Below are positions 42,683-54,225 of a DNA stretch of 64,000 bases, one piece after another. Within the stretch, counting starts at the first letter, position 1, and the number at the start of each line of letters is the position of its first letter. The translations under genes and the position numbers were made by a program. Source of the stretch: Ilyonectria destructans (lineage: Eukaryota > Ascomycota > Sordariomycetes > Hypocreales > Nectriaceae); contig JAHEWK010000002.1 of the NCBI GenBank assembly GCA_020740775.1, forward strand, positions 2,666,001-2,730,000, given 5' to 3'. The notes below the pieces were generated by a model, which was given only the letters and a program-made list of their open reading frames with translations, did no database searches and had not been told where the DNA came from.

Positions 42683-43395
42683 TATAAGAGTTAAAGCGGT
42701 ATACCCAACCTTATAAAAGACCTTCCAGCTATTAGACCAAAAGATTAATTAATCTAAGTAAGTTATATTACTCAGCTTATACCGCATATCTATTAATAAG
42801 GGTAGCTGCTAGCTAGCTCTAGCTAGCAGAGGCTGAGGGCTACACAAGCCCTCACCAAGCCCAACCCTTACAATTATCCCCCCCTTCTAACAGTACGTCT
42901 CGGGCTGCTAGCTTTCTCTAGGCGTAGCGGAACCTCTTCCAGGCTAATAAGACCTAGGGATGCTGATAAGACCTAGGGACTACTGCTATAAGGTATATTG
43001 GAGGGTCTTAAGCCGGCTTCCAGCTTAATAGAAATAACCCACAGATATCAACCCCTAAGGCCCAGCTTAATGCAGTTATAGGGGCTCTGTAGCCCCTCTA
43101 TATAGCTATCCTTATAAGCCTAAAGACCTATTACAGTTACAAGACTTAGAGTTTGAAGCTAGAGCCTTCTGTATAGTCGCTGGACCTAATATATACTTGG
43201 ATATTTATAAGAGTTAGGGCAGTATATCTAACCTTATAAAAGACCTTCTAGCTGTTAGACTAAAAGATTAATTAATCTGAGTAAGTTATATTACTCAGCT
43301 TGTGCTATATATCTATTAATAAGGGTAGCTACTAGCTAGCTCTAGCTAGTGGAGGCTGAGGGCTATATAAGCTCTTACTGAGTTTAACTCTTATA
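42683..43395 (+). mobile_element. 713-bp miniature LTR element (TRIM-like) with TAGTT target-site duplication
   Basis: Two direct repeats of 190 bp each (42683-42872 and 43206-43395) flank a 333-bp internal segment. Each repeat starts TATAAGAGTTA and ends near ACCCTTACA/ACTCTTATA, so unmutated ends would be TGTAAG...CTTACA, with about 14 bp of inverted terminal similarity. The outer flanks are both TAGTT (42678-42682 and 43396-43400), which supports one insertion event of the whole unit rather than two solo LTRs. The internal part has no frame of useful length and no recognised primer-binding site. Size and structure fit terminal-repeat retrotransposons in miniature, which depend on proteins from other elements. 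The 3' repeat carries more RIP changes than the 5' one. Confidence 0.78.
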
Positions 43396-43400
43396 TAGTT

Positions 43401-45145
43401 TCTTTTTTTTCTAAAGTATCTATAAATTTAAAACTTTAATAAATTATATAAAGACTTTTAGTAGTTATTTAATACTTTTAATAATATAATTATAAAATAT
43501 ATATAAACTGTATATTTATCTCTAAATGAACTTTATTTATTATCTCTTAAAGCTATAATAACCTTTTTTCTATTTTTCTCTTTTTATACTTTAAATATTA
43601 TTATTAAAATTACTATTCTAATTACTATTTTAAATTCTATATAATATACTTATATATATATAATAAGAATCCTAATCTATTAATTATAAATTTAATTATA
43701 GTTTTTTACTTTTTTTAATTACTAAATATATAATCTTCTTTATAATATCTTTTTATACTTTATAATTACTATTAAAAGTAATTAAGTTCTCTTAAGTTTT
43801 TATATTTATTAATTCTTTAGTTATATATTAATTAATACTATATTATTTATTAACTATATAATTTATACTATATAATTAAATTATATAAACTCTTAAAAAA
43901 AAAAATTTCTATTAAAAAAGTATATTATTTTAGTAGTTTTAAAAAGAATCTTAATATAGTATAATTCTTTAGTTATATAGTAATATAAAGTTAAATCTTT
44001 ACTAACTAACTTTTAAATAGTATAATAGTTAAAAACTAATAACTATATTAAATAAAAATCTTTAAGTTTATTAATTTAAATTTCTATAATATCTTACAGT
44101 TTAAACTTTTAAATTATAATTTATAGCTTTTTAATAAGAATTAAACTATTTCTAATTATATTATATAAATTAAATTAAAAGCTATTAATATAGTATTAAT
44201 TAGAAGGGATTTAATTAATCTGTATTATTTTATAGAAAGTAAATATATTTAGTTAGTTAAATAGTTAGTTAAAGTATATATAAGAATAGAAAGATAATTA
44301 GAATATAAAAAGTAAGATTTATAGAGCTTTTATATATATTAGGATTTTACTTTTTTTAAGATTTAGTTTTTTTAATAAATTTAGCTTTTTTAAGATTTAG
44401 CTTTTTAAGATATAGCTATTTTTACAGCTTATTATAGTATTTAAAAAAGTAATTAGTAAGATTAAAAACCTTAGTTTATTTAAGTAACTATTAATCTTTA
44501 AATAGACTGAGTGTATAATCTATATTATTAATACTATTATTAGTATTCTTTTACTATTAAGTATTTAATTTCTTCTTTAAGTATATATATACTAAAGTAT
44601 TTTAACTTCTTAATACTTTAAATATTCTTTTTAATAGTAATTTTTTAATTAATAAATAAATATCAGATAAAAACTACTAAATTATATTATTTAGGAAAAA
44701 TACTTACTAATAGCTGTAAATAAATAGTACTTATTATATAACTTTTTAATTTTTATATAGAATTAATAGTAATTTAAAGATTAAAGAGAAATTTTATATA
44801 AAAGCTTTTATTACTTATAATAAGAATATAATATAGTTAAAATACTAATAGTCTCTATAAGAATCTATAGAAAATAATAATTTTAAGAAATATACTTTAT
44901 AGTAAGTTTTTAAAATTTAATTATATAATTAAGTATCTTATTAATATTATATTTAAGAAATATAAAAGAAAGAAAAATAAGAATCTTATATACTAACTTA
45001 AGATAAATAATTAAGTTTACTTATATAGTCTTAAGAATAAAACTAATAAAAGAAAAAATATTATATTACAGCTTAAATTAAAATTAAGTAGTTATAACTA
45101 GTAACATTATAATAATACTTACTTTTTTATATTACTTATTACTAA
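43401..45145. other. AT-rich RIPped DNA without readable genes
   Basis: G and C are confined almost entirely to AG and CT steps; stops occur in all frames. It is probably an old retroelement, but no domain can be read. Confidence 0.5.
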
Positions 45146-45578
45146 AAGTTATAAAGTAGTAAAATAAAAATTATAAATTAATATAATAATAGAAAGAATA
45201 TCTTTATAAAAAATATATAGTTAAAAAGGATATATAAGTAAGAAGTAATAATATAAAATAATATAATAATAATATATTGTATAATATCTAATATAAAAAG
45301 TTTAAATTTTAATTTACTTAAAAGTCTTTAGTTTTTTATAAATAAATTACTTAAAATTTAACTATTATATTAAATAATATATTTACTATTAAAAAGCTTT
45401 AAATTACAGCTTTTTAATAGTATTATATTTATCTTTATAAGTATTAGATGTTATAAAGCAGTAAAATAAAAGTTATAAATTATATAATAATAAAAGGAAT
45501 ATTCTTATAAAGAATATATAGTTAAGAGGAATATATAAGTAAGAGGTAATAGTATAAAATAGTATAATAATAGTATAT
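45146..45578 (+). repeat. Dispersed repeat R, copies 3 and 4 (partly tandem)
   Basis: Sequence beginning GTTATAAAGTAGTAAAATAAAA (45151) and again GTTATAAAGCAGTAAAATAAAAG (about 45451) matches the empty insertion site of LTR B plus the start of repeat R. The second unit is cut off by LTR C at 45579. Confidence 0.6.
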
Positions 45579-46020
45579 TATAATAGTTATACTCTTTAGA
45601 TTGCTATATATAGTATAGAGTAAATAAGAGATTAATTACTAGTAGATAAACTGTAGGTTTATATTAGCAGATTAATTAGAATATTACTTACTGAGTAAAT
45701 ATTATATTTAGTAATAATTAAGTATAGTAATATATAGTAAGTTAAGATAATTAAGGTAACTAAATTATATTAAAAGCTGAGGTAGCTAAGAGTCTAGAAA
45801 AGTACTAATAAATATATATCTATATATTAGAATAATAAATAAGGCATATAGTAGTAAGCTTTAAAATTATAGATAAGCTATAAAAGCTTATATATAAGTT
45901 GAGACAGCTTATAGATAAGTCCCTTAGTACAGTATAAGCTGCAGTAGGGTGTACTTAATTAGGGGGGGAATTTATAGGGTATATATAACGCTGGGTATCT
46001 ATATTATACAGGCTGTAACA
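45579..46020 (+). mobile_element. LTR C: RIP-mutated copy of LTR A, also 442 bp
   Basis: It aligns base for base with LTR A (38908-39349) over the same 442 bp with almost only C-to-T and G-to-A changes. For example, LTR A TGTAACGGTC is TATAATAGTT here, and the 3' ends share GTAACA. Conserved landmarks are GATAAACTGTAGGTTTATATTAGCAG, GAGGTAGCTAAGAGTCTAG and TAAGTCCCTTAGTACAGTATAAGC. The flanks (TATAT and CTATA) do not form an exact duplication, possibly because of mutation. Confidence 0.82.
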
Positions 46021-46059
46021 CTATATAATTAGATTAATAGTATAGAGGCTTATTATAAA

Positions 46060-47480
46060 GCCTATTAATAGCATTAATAGCTTTTTATATATTAGGAAAA
46101 GTAGCTTTATAACTAGCTTATCTTTTAAGATAAGCTGGATATAGCTATAATTTATATCTTAATCTAGAAGTTAGTTATTTCTATTTTAAGTACTGTAAAA
46201 AATAACTAGCTACTTAAAACTACTAGATTTCTAGATTTTTACACTGCAATCTATAAATAAAAACACTTAAAGTAAAGATAATTAACTTAAAAAGGATAAA
46301 TAGTATTAATCTATATACTATTAATTAGTTCTTTAATATTATAAGCTAATTAGGTATTAGTTATATACCTCTATATAACTATTAGAATTAAAATAAAACT
46401 GGAATCTTCTAAAGAATTAAAATTAATAGGCTTATACTTAGCTAATTAAAGCTATAATTAATACTTAAAAACTATTTAAGCAGCCTAAATTAAACTAGTA
46501 TTCCTAAGGCTATTTCTGCAATTAGAAAACACCTTAATTTATTAGTTATTTTTAAAAGGAAAAACTTTTAATAGCAGTAATTTCTAGAGGATATAGACTT
46601 TCTAATTAATTAGAACTTTATATTATTTAATAAAGATTAAACTAATAATATAATTAATCTTACGTAGCTTAAAGAGATTTTTATTCTAGAATTAAAAATA
46701 GAAAAGCCTAATAAGAAATAACTTTTAATATTAAATAGCTATAGATTATATATAATACTGGATTTTATATACCTCTATATAACTAATTAAATCTAATTAA
46801 TTTATTTACCTCTATATATAAGCTACATTCTTTAGCCTCTTAATATATTAGTCTTTAGGCCTTTAAAAGCTATATATCAGGCTGTATTAACTCTAGTTAA
46901 TCCCCTTATTAATACTAGCCTAATAAGAAAAGAGATCTTCTTGAAAGTGCTATTTTAAGGCTAGAAATACCACTCTAATAGAAGCTAATATAAAAGCTAA
47001 ATAGAAAGAGTTAGAATTATAGCTAATAGACTGAAATAAGATATTAAGTAGTTAGTTTATTATTAATAACCTTAATTAGACTATTACAGTCTAATTAGCT
47101 ATTTCTTACCTTTAAGACTAAATTAAAAGTTGGAAAATAACCTATTTATAACCTCTAGTTATTTAAGGGATATACAGTTATTAGTGTAATTATAAGATTA
47201 ATCTAGCTATAATAGCCTAACTATAAGATAGCTATTTTAAACTATAGATAAAAGCTTAGATACTCTAGGGATAAAAGTACTGTATTTAGAAGAGGAAAAT
47301 AGAGCTCTAAAGTAATAATTAGTCTAATTAAAGAAGAGGAAAAAAGCTGTAGTTAAAAAGAATCTAAATAAGCTTTTTATTTCTATTTAGAATATTAGAG
47401 CTATAAGATAGCAGGTAGAACCTTTAGAGTTAGAATATTCAGAATAGCTAATTCTACTCAAATTTCTGCTGGCTGATTTA
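46060..47480 (+). pseudogene. RIP-killed pogo/Fot1-type (DDE_1) transposase
   Basis: Reading the plus strand through stop codons gives recognisable DDE_1 pieces: LLILNSY then LHIILDFI (from LL-x-LDGH-x-SH), LIYLPLYISYIL*PLNILVFRPLK (around 46790-46870, the LP-P-HTSHLLQPLD block), YFKARNTTLIEANIKAK*KEL (about 46955-47015), and a C-terminal helix EEENRALK**LV*LKKRKKAVVK (about 47290-47360). Many stops are TAA/TAG at positions expected to be Gln or Trp codons, as RIP produces. At least one frame change is present. The N-terminal helix-turn-helix is not readable and terminal inverted repeats were not found. It is certainly non-functional. Confidence 0.75.
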
Positions 47481-48002
47481 TTAATATTTGAAAATCTTAG
47501 TTATTTCTCTATTAGAAAAGTCTTTAAATAGACTAATTGGAAAATTTAGTAGTTGTTTTATTTGTATTTAAAGTTAGTGGGTAGCTTAATTGACTATATA
47601 AGTGGGGATAGTCTAAAGGTGGGTTGGTCTATTACTAGGGCACTTAACTTACCTACTATGTGATACACCGTGTAATAGCCTAATACAGAAGGAAGAGTAG
47701 TCTGTGCTTTTGTAGGGTCTGGTCGAGCCCAGCCAGTAAGTCTTTTCTTACTTCTTCCTCCTAGCGTAGCTACCTTGCGGTCCCTTAAGGAACCTTTCGG
47801 AACTTCACTTCGCTTTAAAGTTCCTCCAGGCATAGCAATAAGCGGGTACTCTGAACTTTTGGCGTAGTTGGTAAATCGTTGGATGTTTAACATGACAATC
47901 AACTAAAAAGAAACAAGAAGAATCTGAGGTGGCTGTAGCTCTGGGCTGGAGCACCGTCCCTTTCAATTATGTACTTCAACGTCAATTCCAAATGCATTAG
48001 GG
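47481..48002. other. Boundary between RIPped block and gene island
   Basis: AT content falls at about 47590. A 102-codon minus frame (47594-47902) has no recognised domain. No tRNA is supported. Confidence 0.4.
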
Positions 48003-51000
48003 CTAAATACGTCTAGATTCGGTTTTTACAATCTGCCAGGGACCAAAATCCTCCAATTCGACATACCCTGGTGGCAACACGCGGACCATCCGACCTGTTG
48101 ACCAGTCCACATACCACTGCTTGCCTTCTGAAATGACGTAGTTGCTCTTCCTGGGGCTTCTGAATAGAAGGTTCGAATAGCAAAGCTTGGCATACAAGTG
48201 GTCGTGCGTAACCGACCATTCGTGTCTCGGAGACCACTTTCCTGTTTCCGGATCGATCGATTCGTTCTGCTTTGATGTGGCTGATGATCGGGGTATGACG
48301 GTATCTTGATGAGTGGTAGAACTCTCTCCAGCAATGTCTCCTTGGGAAACCAGATGGCTTGGCTCTCTAGAAGTTGACATGCCGTTCTCCATCTCTTCTA
48401 GTACTTCGTGCTTCTCGGAAAGCCGGGAATGATCAACAGTTGACAGCGATTGCCCTCTCAACCAGCGTATTCGCTCTATGCGCGGGATGCTTTGATCACG
48501 GGGAAAGTCCCGATCGTCGATGGGCCTCGCGATTTCTATAGCGGCAAGGAGGCCGTTGAGCCACCCGACGAAAGTCCCCAGCTCGACGCACGAAAGGAGG
48601 AATTGATCCGTTTCTGCTCGGACCCGGATCACGTATCGACGCCTAGATTGGTTGGGTCAGTTAGGTAAAGCTCATCCTCGGAGGCATTGGACTCTAGAAC
48701 ATGACTTACTTTTTGTAATCGGCAGCGATTCCAGCATCAGAGTATAGAAGACTGTAGCTCTTTTCCAGCTTTCTCGGTTTGATCCATGTCGGATTGTCAG
48801 CAGACAATTCACTGGCTGCACTCCCGGGTCGCCCCCAACTCCATTGTTTCTTGACGTCGTAGATGCTGAGCGCTGTACCGCGGAGAACAACGTAGACCAT
48901 ACGCCATTGGCGGTCCTCGGCACGCTTGGTGGTATCATTAATCTCCAATTTCATCGTGAAGACTCCCTCTAGATGGATATCGGTCGAGTACTCGGGCAGT
49001 TTTTCGCTCGACAGAGTCTCAGTTGCCAGGGCCATCGTCGGAGCCCGTTTTTGCTCCACGACTCTCGTCTGCATCGCTGAGTCGTAGCTGGGCGGATGGG
49101 TAGGTAGCCTTGGGCGCAATATCCTGCTATATGAAAAGTCTTCCTCGATGGACAGGCGCCGCGATTTCCCGTTGACATCTCGTGGAGATGCGCTGCTGGG
49201 ATATTCCGTGGTGCTCTTGCCCTCTTCCTCATGAGGCCCCTGGTATGAAAGGGCGGTCTGCTGTGGCGGGTCTGCTATATAAAATTTGCCTTGAAGCGGG
49301 ACGCGAGGATGATTGTGTTCCTCTTCTGTCCTTTCCTCTCTGTCGTCAATTTCGCACATTGGGGCTTTGGGCTGGGGGCTTGGGTCAGAATCACTTCTGT
49401 GTGAAGTGATTTGAGATTCACTCGACGGCTTATGAAGAGTTACTGATTCTATCTTGCGTACCGTTTCTTCTTGGTGCGGGGTAATATAGTCAAGGTCAAA
49501 ATCAGAATCGTACGCGCTTTCTTCAGAAGCTACCGATGTCCCCCCTCTGAGCGCCGTCGATAGGTAGGTAGACTCGACATCATATGAGATCATCACGTCC
49601 GGGCCCAGTAACTTCTCGGAGTGATCAGGCGAGAATTTCTGTAATATTTGAACCTATCAAAAGATGAGTGAGAGACCCCGAGAAGGAGAAATTTCCGTGC
49701 TTACTTTCTCGGGATCGCGGGTGACTTGCAAACTCTCCCTCACGGCCTCCAAAAACTCGTATCGCTGGTAGCACAAGCTCCACGACTCTAGAGCAGACCA
49801 GTCATGTGTCTGCTGCATCATTTGAATCAGGTTATCCAGGTATTTCAACAACTCAAAGGCGAAATCGTGGTTGTTTCGGAGATGGTAGCTCGTGAGGCCT
49901 GTCAACAACGGAAGCGGCTCTGGAAGTGTTACGTGCGTTGTTGATAGTAGGCCCATGATTTGACTCATAGTCGTCATGAGCGGGCTGACGTACACATCCC
50001 CAAGAGGATTCGATCCGATCACATGTCCGTAGACGATAGCGGAATCGTTGGCGTCGACGACGAGAGACCCAGAATCCCCGTGGATGATGTCTGGATTGCA
50101 CTTTAGTTGATTCAATGCCCAGCAGTCCATGTAAACTTACCTTCCTCAGCAGGAACGATGACACTCCAGTACTCGGCCTGTTCATTGCGTGTTATACCGC
50201 CAAGGATGTAAGGAATTGGCTGTAGGATTCCCTTTAAAACTCCACGTCTTGAAGGGACTATGAGAATGGGGGTCTCCTCTTCCGGTAGGCTTCGGGCGAC
50301 GGCGGAGAAAAATATCGGCTGAGACATGGTGTTGGTATCAAAAAACGCATTGGGAAGCGGTTGGTCTTTCGCATCCAAGGCCACCAAAGCCCAGTCGTTA
50401 TCAGGAACTCCAGATGTCGCCGAACAATTGCTGGAAGGGAGCAAGGCAATCCTGTGGAGCTGTTCCTGATCAAGAACATCGGGGCTCAGGTTAGCAACCG
50501 GGGTGGCGAGAGAGACTCCACTATCCTGCCATCTCTCTTGTGCCTGGTCATCATCTGGCAAACTCGCATACTCAACATCCTCGACGAAGTCGTCATCGTC
50601 TGGCATATCATCTGCCACCGAGTCGTAGAACGAGCTTTGGGGCGTGTCTTCGGATGCGAAGGCCTCCTCGTCAGAAGCCATACTTGATCCATCATACAGA
50701 GGGTCAGTTTGGCATTGAAACGCGGCCGGATTCGACCATGGCTCGTGAGGTGTGTTCCCAACTTGATTGTTTGGAGCGACCTTGGCGCAGCGCAGGATAT
50801 GAGCCGCTGTTAAGCCGTAAAAATGCGAATCTACTTGAAGAATACAGCCCATTGTCGAGGTTGACAACAGACCTTGCTCATCTAGAACCGTGATGGCAGT
50901 GCCTGCTGTGGTGAGCGGGGGGGTTTCATGCTCGGTCGTATTGATGGCCACGGAAACCGCATTCATGCAGTAGAGGTTTCGTGGCCTCGGAGCCCGCCAG

Positions 51001-51614
51001 AAATACAAGTTGAACAGAGGTTTGTAGGAGTCCGCGGGTACCTGAGATGGCTTCTTGCCCCAACTTTTCCACGAGTATTTTGGGGATGATTTGCGAAGGC
51101 AATACTGAATCTTGAGATGCTTGCTATTGAGCAACGATCTCAGGTAATCGAATTCACTCGGGCGGCAAAAGACCAGGATAGATGGATGAGCCTCATCTAT
51201 CGATGGCCCGCACATCCTAAGCCCATAGTCGATATGCTCGAGGTGAGGCTTTAAACGCGGGTGTTGTTCCGTGTTCAATCTGAACAGGTTAATTACTTGT
51301 CGGAATCTGCTCTGAAATGCGTCGCTGATTTCCGACGCACTATTGGGATAGACGAAGATTTTTGGGGAAACGTGAGGAAGCTCGGCTTGACTCCGAAAGG
51401 GGTTGTTGTCTTGTTGAAGTTGAACTTGACTTGATTCGCTCGAGGATACAACGGCTTCGGAGCTGGGCTCCTCTCCCGTAGCCTCGGACTGAGTCTCGGA
51501 GCAGACGACGGAGTCTGACGTCAAACTTTGCGATGGACAAGCGAGCCTCAGTGATGGAGGACAACGAGATGGCAACGCTTCAAAGGATACTTTTCGAAGG
51601 ATGCTAAACAGCAT
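48003..51614 (-). CDS. Trypsin-like serine protease fused to a PH domain
   Basis: Exons 51614-50141, 50090-49705, 49638-48710 and 48642-48003; introns 50, 66 and 67 bp; 3429 nt, 1142 residues. All phases agree, so what looks like two genes is one. Residues 1-220: Ser/Gln-rich leader and a region with MCGPSIDEAHPSILVFCRPSEF. The protease domain, about 230-560, has GLTAAHIL (His about 272), DNDWALVALD (Asp about 407) and HGDSGSLVVD (Ser about 498), a complete chymotrypsin-fold triad with a long acidic insert between His and Asp. Next comes a helical stretch, then a disordered acidic region. The PH domain lies at about 840-970 (HLEGVFTMKLEI, RQWRMVYVVLRGTALSIYDVK, RRYVIRVRAETDQFLLSC, GWLNGLLAAIEIA), and a WSPRHEWSVTH/WYVDWSTGRMVRV tail follows. 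No signal peptide is seen, so an intracellular, membrane-recruited protease is inferred. It is divergent from the 52.1-kb gene. Confidence 0.83.
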
Positions 51615-52143
51615 ATGCTTAGAAAGATCAATAGACCTGGATGTTTGAGATGCATCTCACCTTGCTGCCAAGGAGGATGCCACATGCGCTGCATCTTTTG
51701 CTGGGACGTCCAGGCACTCCCCTGGATCAACCAGAACCGCGCCCTCATTCTCCGTCATGAGGAAGTTGAGAAAGAGATCATGGAGCATAAACCGTCAAAT
51801 GGCCGCCCGACAAGCTCGGCACGAGTCGGATGTTGCTGAGGTTCGAAGTAAGAGGCTTACGGAAGAAGTTTGACAACGGCCACCAAAAAGTGAGCGATGA
51901 TAACGGATAGCGTAGGCTAGTGCTCAGCTGATCCGCGTTTCCTGATTTCTGAAGGGCTCGGTTGTGGCGGTGGCTGTGGCTATCCCTTGCTCTTCCATGA
52001 GACGTGGTTGGTTGACTTCAACGCTTAAATAGCACGTGCCTAAAGTAGGCGTATCCCGAGGCTGACTTGTCATCTTTCTTATCAAAAACCTGTGAATTAA
52101 TCTTGGTATTCAACTGGCATCAATACCAATCGTGTTTCTCGAA
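51615..52143. promoter_or_regulatory. Shared upstream region of two divergent genes
   Basis: This 529-bp interval lies between the ATGs of the protease-PH gene (minus) and the membrane-anchored gene (plus). Repeated TGTGGC/GGTGGC steps occur near 51964-51980. A minus frame with a GTGAGA donor (51748 down) could be a leader exon of the protease gene, but its phase does not match. No clear TATA. Confidence 0.35.
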
Positions 52144-53306
52144 ATGCTTCCTCCAAACGAGGTAGAGACGCAAGAACTCGCAGCCGAACTTCTAGGCGAT
52201 GCTTCTTACAACCCCTCGCTAAACCCAATATTCAACGCGTACTTCCAGCACTACAATGAAACTCTTTGCCCTTCGGCATTTGGAGATGCTGCTGCCGAAA
52301 TTGAAAACCCAGTGTTGAAGAACCATAGCGACGTTTTATCGTGTGTTCGAGCTCTCAGGACGAAACCAACATTAACGCTTCATGAGTTTACGGACACGGC
52401 TTTCATCAAGTGTGACTCCACCTTGGCCGAGAAGCAGTACGCGACGAGAGCCGTCATCAGCGCCGCATTCATGATCAACTGCGCGTCCAAGGACTACTAC
52501 TGCGAGGGCTTCCAGTCTGACAACACCATGCGGGTGAAATGGGAGGGGAATCAACCGTTTGCCGAGTTTGCCGAGCAAACTTTCGCCTCAGGCCTTGCGC
52601 AGACCCCCGAACAAGCGGCAAAGAATGGAGATTTTATTGCCCATAGAGACTCACTGAAAGCCTGGAAACTCGTCAAGAGGAACAAGATCAAGATTCGACC
52701 TACGAACAACTTGGTAGAACACCTGCGGTACGATTCGAAAGATCGGGTATTGAAAGTATACCACCAGACCACGTTTCTTCAGACGCAACTCAGACGTTGG
52801 AAGGACGTTCCGTTTGATCTGGGGTTTGAAGAGAGTTTGAAACTGTGAGAGCCTTTTCTGGTGTGCCTCGTGGCATTGTGTCTGACTCAAGCATTAGAGG
52901 AATCTTGCCGCCACGACTGCTATTTGAGACACTAGTATCGATCCATTGTATTCTCTTCCCAGTGGCAAATATCAAGAACAATAGATCGACGAAACTTTTG
53001 AGGAAGATGATCAAAAAGCACGGCTTCGATGCAGAGGCAACGTGGGTGGAATTCGTGCGGCCAATCCCGGACGATTTCTCCTTTACGTTCTGGGGGCCCC
53101 AACTGGCCAAGCTATACGACGTCATCAAGCGTCCCCCACCGACAAACTCTCTCGTGTCTTGGTTTGAGAGACATACGTCCGAGAGGAATGCCCTGACAGT
53201 GGCCATACTGGGTCTTTTCTTGTCTGTCTTGTTTAGCCTTTTGTCTCTGGTGGTTGGTATTCTGCAGCTTGTCGTGGCGTGGTTTGCTTGGAAAGATACC
53301 TTGTGA
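52144..53306 (+). CDS. Conserved fungal hypothetical protein with a C-terminal membrane hairpin
   Basis: Exons 52144-52844 and 52892-53306 (47-bp intron, GTGAGA donor, CTGAC branch, CAAG acceptor); 1116 nt, 371 residues. The intron joins two frames that otherwise look like separate genes. The frame opens 12 bp earlier at GTG, but the first ATG is 52144 (MLPPNEVETQELAAELLGD). The C-terminal part follows a pattern I know from many fungal proteins of unknown function: LPPRLLFETLVSIHCILFP, LLRKMIKKHGFD, SFTFWGPQLAKLYDVIKRPPP, SWFERHTSERN and then two close hydrophobic segments (LTVAILGLFLSVLFSLLSLVVG, LQLVVAWFAW). The bulk is predicted to be cytosolic with a tail anchor. Such genes often sit in HET/NLR-rich regions; function is unknown. 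Confidence 0.8.
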
Positions 53307-53516
53307 CGCCACCTTGTTCTATTTGCAGGGTCTTATGAGGTCCTGCAGTTGAGACTTTTAGTATTAGCTTTAATTAGACCCATGGTTGTCTCAATTATTG
53401 AACCAATACCCATCCAAGACAGTTTTCCTTCCTGTTGAAGGTATCCCGCCCTCCTTAAAAGAACTGCAAATCCATCAACGCGCTCGCATCTATGAAGATC
53501 CGTACCCCCCAACATA

Positions 53517-54170
53517 TCAACTATCGTAACAACTCATAAATACAAGCATGCGGCAGATTAATTCACTAGCAACATATCTGAGTACAACAAAGGTCGCATC
53601 CCGCACACTAATAAAGAGAAGGCTCGAAAGAATGAGAGTCCCGTACAAAGCTTGCACAGCACAACCGACATAGAGGCAAAACGCCAATCCGACACCACTT
53701 TTGGTAACTCTGTCTCGATCGGTTGACAATGAGAACCTGGATGGAAGAAACCCGCCAAGTGTCATACCGTCCAAGACCAGCCACCCGGCTAAATGAACGA
53801 GTACAGCAGCAACACCCCATACAGATGCCAGTGTAGTGTTCGACGGCGCGAAGTTACACACAGCCCATACGCCCAGACAGTAGGCAAGATGAAAATTGTT
53901 TGCAATAGCCACAGCTGCTAAGAGGTACTCGCAGACGCAGATGAGGGTAGGGGCCAAGTCGTCGGTCCATTTACACTCTTCTTCGATCCGCGCGTAGCCT
54001 CGTTCGTCCGACGCCCCCTTTTGGGGCTTGTCCTCGAGCTTTTTTACAATGTCGACGCAGTTACCCGGATCCATCAGGCCCACGGCTAGACTGCCCGCGG
54101 CGACCATGAATGCGAGAACGGGGCGGCAGATGGCCAACTCAGCGGCAGGGCTCCTAATAGCGTGGACCAT
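53517..54170 (-). CDS. Polytopic membrane protein, unknown function
   Basis: A single exon of 217 residues from ATG 54170. About five hydrophobic segments are visible (VLAFMVAAGSLAVGLM, TLICVCEYLLAAVAIAN, VWGVAAVLVHLAGWLVL, VGLAFCLYVGCAVQALYGTLILSSLLF). A polar loop (DIVKKLEDKPQKGASDERGYARIEEECKW) follows the first. I do not recognise the family. The stop is 210 bp from the stop of the preceding gene (convergent). A minisatellite lies 56 bp upstream of the start and could mark a rearranged promoter. Confidence 0.6.
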   Translation of the reverse strand: MVHAIRSPAAELAICRPVLAFMVAAGSLAVGLMDPGNCVDIVKKLEDKPQKGASDERGYARIEEECKWTDDLAPTLICVCEYLLAAVAIANNFHLAYCLGVWAVCNFAPSNTTLASVWGVAAVLVHLAGWLVLDGMTLGGFLPSRFSLSTDRDRVTKSGVGLAFCLYVGCAVQALYGTLILSSLLFISVRDATFVVLRYVASELICRMLVFMSCYDS

Positions 54171-54225
54171 TAAGAGGACTATTAGTGCACACTATAGTCC
54201 ACACTAATAGGCCGTGGACTATTGG

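Noticed and set aside
47840..47890. tRNA-like box A sequence (TTGGCGTAGTTGGT) with an Asn-like anticodon-stem region
   Set aside because: No acceptor stem pairing and no convincing T-arm (GGTTCGA) at the right distance; at best a tRNA-derived fragment.
49597..49704. Protease and PH parts as two separate genes
   Set aside because: The PH frame has no upstream ATG of its own before 49593, while GTAAGC...TTACAG joins the two in phase.
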